This document shows positions 60,446-64,000 of a stretch of 64,000 nucleotides of DNA, piece by piece. The stretch is from UMGS1851 sp900555605. Lineage in GTDB: Bacteria; Bacillota; Clostridia; UBA1212; UBA1255. The position numbers and the translations under genes are program-made. A model generated the notes under the pieces. The model saw nothing but the letters and a program-made list of their open reading frames with translations, did no database searches and had not been told where the DNA came from. The stretch lies in contig CABROF010000001.1 of NCBI GenBank assembly GCA_902472555.1, positions 1-64,000 of the forward strand, written 5' to 3'. Position 1 is the stretch's first letter. The number at the start of each line of letters is the position of its first letter.

Positions 60446-60468
60446 AACTCTCTGCATACAGTAGAGTT
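60446..60468. promoter_or_regulatory. MerR-type operator dyad upstream of the MerR gene
   Basis: AACTCT-CTGCATACAGT-AGAGTT, perfect 6-bp arms. On the minus strand it reads ACTCTACTGTATGCAGAGAG then TTTAAC, which lines up with ACTCTCCTGCGGGCTGAGGG and TTTAAA of the promoter at 61460-61490. It could control the MerR gene, the lipoprotein operon, or both. Confidence 0.6.
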
Positions 60469-60478
60469 CAGGAGGGTA

Positions 60479-60503
60479 GCGTGAAAAATAAAATTTTTCA
60501 CGC
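60479..60503 (+). repeat. 25-bp perfect palindrome before the MerR gene
   Basis: GCGTGAAAAAT-AAA-ATTTTTCACGC, 11-bp arms, in the leader of the MerR gene about 28 nt before the ATG at 60531. It lies just upstream of GGAG and may form a hairpin affecting translation or act as an operator. Confidence 0.7.
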
Positions 60504-60530
60504 GGAAATTGCGAAAGGATGGAGATGATT

Positions 60531-61376
60531 ATGAAATCTGAATTGCTATCTATCGGCAAGATGGCAAAGCTGAACCGGCTTTCTATCCCAACGCTGAGAT
60601 TGTATGACGAAAAGGGACTTCTGAAGCCGCGCTACATTGACCCCTGCAGCGGATACAGATATTATGATATTCATCAAAATGCACGTCTGGATATGATTGC
60701 ATACATGAAGGAATTAGGTATGAGCCTGTCTGAAATTGCAGATGTATTTCAAAAAGAAGATCTCACCCGAATCGAGGATATCCTTGCCCAAAAGAATGAG
60801 CAGATTCACGAACAGATCCGCCGCTTGAAAGCCAGACATGATGCAGTAGAACGTGCAATTGTGTCTATTGAACGCTATCGGAAATCGCCGGCAACAGGCA
60901 CGCTGTCACTGGAATATATTGACCGGCGCTGCATCTGGGGAATTCCATGTTCCTCTAATTTTTACAGCAGCGATATTTCCGGCTATGAAAAAATGCTGCT
61001 GGAACTTCGCCATTCCCTGGAGAAACATGCATTTGAGCAGATTCATTCCTATAATATCGGCACATCGATTACCAAGGAAAATTTTATCAATGACCGCTTT
61101 ATTGCAAACGAAATTTTCATTTTCACCAATCGGCATGAGCAGAATGCCCAGGCAACACTGCAAACCATAGACAGCGGCATGTACGCGTGTATCTATCTGG
61201 ATAATTATGATGATGAGATGGCTTATGCACGGATGCTGAAAGATTATTGCGCACAAAATCATTATGATATTTCCGGCGATTATATCTGCGAAGTTATGAC
61301 GGAATTCAACGTATTTGACAGCGATCATCGCAGTATGTTCCTGAGACTGCAGGTTCCGGTAAGCTTTTTTAAATAA
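60531..61376 (+). CDS. MerR-family transcriptional regulator
   Basis: 281 aa. N-terminal MerR helix-turn-helix with LLSIGKMAKLNRLSIPTLRL and YDEKGLLKPRYIDPCSGYRY, a dimer coiled coil (EQIRRLKARHDAVERAIVS) and a C-terminal effector domain of about 150 residues resembling GyrI-like ligand domains of BmrR-type regulators (SLEYIDRRCIWGIPCSSNFY). Start at 60531 with GGAG 6 nt upstream; the earlier Met at 60519 is less likely. Downstream is a 19-bp-spacer promoter, so it probably activates the gene at 61565. The effector is unknown. Confidence 0.9.
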   Translation: MKSELLSIGKMAKLNRLSIPTLRLYDEKGLLKPRYIDPCSGYRYYDIHQNARLDMIAYMKELGMSLSEIADVFQKEDLTRIEDILAQKNEQIHEQIRRLKARHDAVERAIVSIERYRKSPATGTLSLEYIDRRCIWGIPCSSNFYSSDISGYEKMLLELRHSLEKHAFEQIHSYNIGTSITKENFINDRFIANEIFIFTNRHEQNAQATLQTIDSGMYACIYLDNYDDEMAYARMLKDYCAQNHYDISGDYICEVMTEFNVFDSDHRSMFLRLQVPVSFFK

Positions 61377-61459
61377 ATGTGCCATATACTTATGACGGCG
61401 CTGCCTTTCATCTGTGACCGAGGCACCAAAGCCAATGTAAAATAATTTCCGAAAAACCC

Positions 61460-61490
61460 TTGACTCTCCTGCGGGCTGAGGGTTTAAACT
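61460..61490 (+). promoter_or_regulatory. MerR-type promoter with 19-bp spacer
   Basis: TTGACT (61460-61465), exactly 19 nt, TAAACT (61485-61490). The spacer holds the dyad ACTCTCC-TGCGGGC-TGAGGGT, and a longer perfect inverted repeat AAACCCT with AGGGTTT brackets it. MerR regulators activate such over-long promoters by twisting the DNA. It lies about 75 nt before the ATG at 61565. Confidence 0.82.
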
Positions 61491-61564
61491 ATTTCTATAA
61501 AATACCTGTTATCAAAATTGCGTCAGTACGCATAATGTATGCAGGAAAAAGAGGAGGTATTTCT

Positions 61565-62590
61565 ATGGAAAAAATTAAAGTCATTCAGTACGGCTGCGGT
61601 AAGATGTCCAAATATACCCTGCGGTACCTGTACGAACACGGCGCCCAAATTGTAGGCGCAATCGACGTAAACCCCGCGGTTGTGGGTATGGATGTCGGCG
61701 ATTATGCGAATCTCGGTGTAAAAACAGGGATCCTGATTTCCAGCGATGCGGACAGTGTCCTTGATGCGTGTGATGCGGATGTCGCCATTGTGACATTATT
61801 CAGCTTTATCGGCGATATCTATGAGCATGTGGAAAAATGCGTGTCCCGCGGAATCAACGTAATCACCACCTGCGAGGAAGCGATTTACCCCTGGACTACT
61901 TCCGCCGCACAGATCAATCGTCTGGATGCGCTGGCCAAAGAAAACAACTGCACGATCACAGGATCCGGTATGCAGGATATTTTCTGGATCAATATCGTCG
62001 CAATGGTCGCCAGCGGCTGCAACAAATTGACGAAGATTAAAGGGGCATACAGCTATAATGTAGAAGATTACGGTTTGGCACTGGCTGAGGCCCATGGATG
62101 CAATTTGACCAAAGAGGAGTTTGAAGCGAAAATCGCACATCCGGCGGAGTTTGAACCTTCCTATGCCTGGAACGCCAGCGAAGCGCTGTGCAACAAGCTC
62201 GGACTGACGATCAAATCCATTTCTCAAAAACATGTTCCCTACACCATTGATCACGACATTTACAGTGCTACGCTGGGGCAAACCATTAAAGCGGGCAAAT
62301 GCATCGGGATGTCTGCCGTGGTGACCATCGAAACCATGCAGGGCATCACGATTGAGGAAGAAACCATTGGCAAGGTATACGGCCCAGAGGACGGCGACAT
62401 GTGTGACTGGTGGCTAACCGGTGAACCGGATACGGAGTTTCATGTGGTCAAGCCGGCTACTGTTGAGCATACCTGTGCTACAATCGTAAACCGGATTCCC
62501 TCTCTGCTTACCGCACCGGCCGGTTATGTAACCTGCGATCAGCTGGAGCCGCACACATATCTGACTTATCCGATGGAGTACCATCTGTAA
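61565..62590 (+). CDS. 2,4-diaminopentanoate dehydrogenase-like NAD(P)-dependent amine dehydrogenase
   Basis: 341 aa. N-terminal Rossmann fold (KVIQYGCGKMSKYTLRYLYE, GAIDVNPAVVGMDVGDYANL) and a central catalytic region (TGSGMQDIFWINIVAMVASG, KIKGAYSYNVEDYGLALAEA). This matches the Ord-type 2,4-diaminopentanoate dehydrogenase of anaerobic ornithine breakdown and its relatives. None of the other ornithine-pathway genes (ortAB, oraSE) is present, so the true substrate may be a different amine. Start at 61565 with AGGAGG upstream; the frame is open to a TTG at 61460, but that overlaps the promoter. Followed by a good terminator. Confidence 0.82.
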   Translation: MEKIKVIQYGCGKMSKYTLRYLYEHGAQIVGAIDVNPAVVGMDVGDYANLGVKTGILISSDADSVLDACDADVAIVTLFSFIGDIYEHVEKCVSRGINVITTCEEAIYPWTTSAAQINRLDALAKENNCTITGSGMQDIFWINIVAMVASGCNKLTKIKGAYSYNVEDYGLALAEAHGCNLTKEEFEAKIAHPAEFEPSYAWNASEALCNKLGLTIKSISQKHVPYTIDHDIYSATLGQTIKAGKCIGMSAVVTIETMQGITIEEETIGKVYGPEDGDMCDWWLTGEPDTEFHVVKPATVEHTCATIVNRIPSLLTAPAGYVTCDQLEPHTYLTYPMEYHL

Positions 62591-62614
62591 GCGATTCCTG
62601 CAGCGACAGTTCAG

Positions 62615-62657
62615 CCACGCGGTATTTCCTTCTCCGGACTGCCGCGTGGTTTTTTTA
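62615..62657 (+). terminator. Intrinsic terminator after the amine-dehydrogenase-like gene
   Basis: CCACGCGG (62615-62622) pairs with CCGCGTGG (62642-62649), then T7 at 62650-62656. Confidence 0.85.
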
Positions 62658-62742
62658 TATTGATCGGACGGAACGCGCTTCTATCGTTGTCAATGACCTT
62701 AGACAACGATTCCTGCCCCAGCCCTGTTTTCAAGGTGCCCAA

Positions 62743-64000
62743 TCAATCATTTTGTGATATGCCCTTCGATAAACATTGGTATCGATATCTCAATATACTA
62801 CTTCCACATAGGATAAACGCAACACCAATGATCAAAAGTGAAAATGTATTGTCCGCGGTGATTGGGTTCTTCCCATCCACTTCGATCGACCTAACGTCTG
62901 CCTTCCAATCTTCATATAAAGTTTTCGACATTAATGTAATAACAAATGGCTTGTTATCAAAAAGACCTTCTGTGGACGCTAAAACCTTTGCGGCATAAGT
63001 TCCCTGTTCTGAAAAAGACAAAGTTCCGTCACTATTTTCAATTCTTTCATAGTCGGCACTGCATTCTATTATTTGAAGTGAAGAGAATATAATATCTTTT
63101 TGGAAATACGTCTGCAACGCATCTTGCACGCTATACTCAGCAATCTGGGTATATAATAACGGATAATACATAAAATATTTATTTGGTCTTTCACTACGTT
63201 CGCCGGTATGTGATGGACAAAACAGATCGGCCAAGGAACCGCCGTTAATCCTCCAACCGTTTTCTGTATAGATAAAGGATACAGACAAAATTAACGGAAC
63301 CAGAGCGCCTTGATACTTTTCAGAAGCGTTATCTAACCTAAGATAACCAAAAGCTTCGCGGGGGTCCCTTTTCTCCATCCAGCAGCCGGTTTGGTCATTG
63401 CTGCCGCCAACCTGCATGCTGTCGAAATTGGTTGGATAAATAATCGGTTGCCAATTCACAGGGGTGTTCTCTAAAAAATATGCTTTGCCTTCATGATTGG
63501 TCAGCATTCCCAGCATGTGACCGGTTCCGCGCCCGTGTTCAATTGCATATTGATAATAATTATCGGTATAAATAGTTTGGGCAAGTTCCTCCCAATACGC
63601 GTAATCCGTCATACCCTCTTTCGCTGGCAAATATTTTACGATATGCCCATTGCGTTCCAAAAAGACAGGTTCGCCACCTTGATCAATATAGGGGGACGCA
63701 TCATGATAAACCAATTCAAACAGTTCGCAGGCTTTGGCGCATAACGCAATAATCTCCCCATCCGTAATGCTGTCTTCTGCGGCTTGAACCTTATTCAGTA
63801 CGCTCACAAATATGGCGTTATCAAGGCTGCCATCAAATACAAAACCAATCGCCAGCATGTCTATCGCCGGCTGCGCCGTTATGATGGTTCTGTTGACTCT
63901 TTGCGCGACCGCTCCAGAAGACCGCACGCCCATCCGAATCAGCATACCCCAGAAGAGATAAAACTCATTTCCGATATGCGCAGACGGAATCCGGCTGCCG
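62743..64000 (-). CDS. Unknown protein with C-terminal membrane helix, 5' end beyond the window
   Basis: At least 418 residues; the frame stays open to the last base of the window, so the true start lies outside. Not recognised. Visible segments include AHIGNEFYLFWGMLIRMGVR, GRGTGHMLGMLTNHEGKAYF, and many aromatic and acidic strands. The C-terminus has one membrane helix (FSLLIIGVAFILCGSSILRY) and a short basic tail. A type I membrane protein or a protein with large outer domain is possible. It is convergent with the amine-dehydrogenase gene. Confidence 0.7.
   Translation of the reverse strand, partial: GSRIPSAHIGNEFYLFWGMLIRMGVRSSGAVAQRVNRTIITAQPAIDMLAIGFVFDGSLDNAIFVSVLNKVQAAEDSITDGEIIALCAKACELFELVYHDASPYIDQGGEPVFLERNGHIVKYLPAKEGMTDYAYWEELAQTIYTDNYYQYAIEHGRGTGHMLGMLTNHEGKAYFLENTPVNWQPIIYPTNFDSMQVGGSNDQTGCWMEKRDPREAFGYLRLDNASEKYQGALVPLILSVSFIYTENGWRINGGSLADLFCPSHTGERSERPNKYFMYYPLLYTQIAEYSVQDALQTYFQKDIIFSSLQIIECSADYERIENSDGTLSFSEQGTYAAKVLASTEGLFDNKPFVITLMSKTLYEDWKADVRSIEVDGKNPITADNTFSLLIIGVAFILCGSSILRYRYQCLSKGISQND

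Larger units (their letters stand above)
60204..60530. other. Divergent intergenic region with dyads, 327 nt
   Basis: Between the lipoprotein operon (minus) and the MerR gene (plus). It holds a MerR-type dyad (60446-60468) and a 25-bp palindrome (60479-60503). No small ORF, tRNA or rRNA seen. Confidence 0.6.

Noticed and set aside
61460..61564. Extended N-terminus of the amine-dehydrogenase-like gene
   Set aside because: The extension overlaps the MerR-type promoter, and AGGAGG precedes the ATG at 61565.
1..64000. tRNA, rRNA, transposase, integrase or prophage genes
   Set aside because: None could be recognised in genes or gaps; gaps are short and hold only promoters, terminators and palindromes.

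Overview
The window is low-to-moderate GC DNA from an endospore-forming member of the Clostridia (Bacillota). This rests on spoIIIAA-AG, EF-P, a CD1247-type zinc-ribbon protein, ireB-ruvX-DUF1292, mtaB and a four-subunit 2-oxoacid:ferredoxin oxidoreductase. The genus cannot be fixed from the sequence alone. The many exported glycan-active proteins fit a gut-type, glycan-using lifestyle (inference).

Layout. 1-4.5 kb: spoIIIAG to spoIIIAA (minus), running off the left edge. 4.6-5.8 kb: CD1247-like gene and efp. 5.9-17.5 kb: a surface-protein island with five exported proteins built on a shared beta-sandwich module (called here the YKWD module), a GH20 lipoprotein and two AraC-type regulators. 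17.5-24 kb: M24 peptidase, yqeG, aroQ, aroK, aroB and the oxidoreductase operon. 24-31.2 kb: GNAT, nagA, DUF1292, ruvX, ireB, mtaB, an HPr-like protein, a nucleoside kinase and an unknown gene. 31.3-36.6 kb: a Gln-rich membrane protein, another YKWD lipoprotein, two beta-helix lipoproteins and a third AraC regulator. 36.6-46.1 kb: two probable glycolipid glycosyltransferases, a TVP38 protein, a two-component system, a DUF975-CmpB fusion and two more glycosyltransferases. 46.2-49.2 kb: pdxT, a frameshifted pdxS and divergent pdxR. 49.2-50.7 kb: a membrane protein and deoC. 50.9-60.2 kb: second surface island (CotH lipoprotein; a four-gene operon of a GH-like discoidin lipoprotein, a LamG-PHP lipoprotein and two repeat proteins). 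60.5-62.6 kb: MerR regulator and an amine-dehydrogenase-like gene. The right end holds a 5'-incomplete unknown gene.

How it fits together. The housekeeping blocks keep orders familiar from Clostridia, but the 11.6 kb surface island sits between efp and the M24 peptidase, genes that are neighbours in many Bacillota. Three AraC regulators and one MerR regulator each lie head-to-head with an exported-protein operon, suggesting separately switched surface programmes. GH20, GH99-like and GH-like exported enzymes plus intracellular NagA suggest use of amino-sugar-containing glycans, although no sugar transporter is in the window. The best candidate for an undescribed system is the YKWD-module family: at least nine module copies in six proteins, with lipoprotein, transmembrane and possible sortase anchors.
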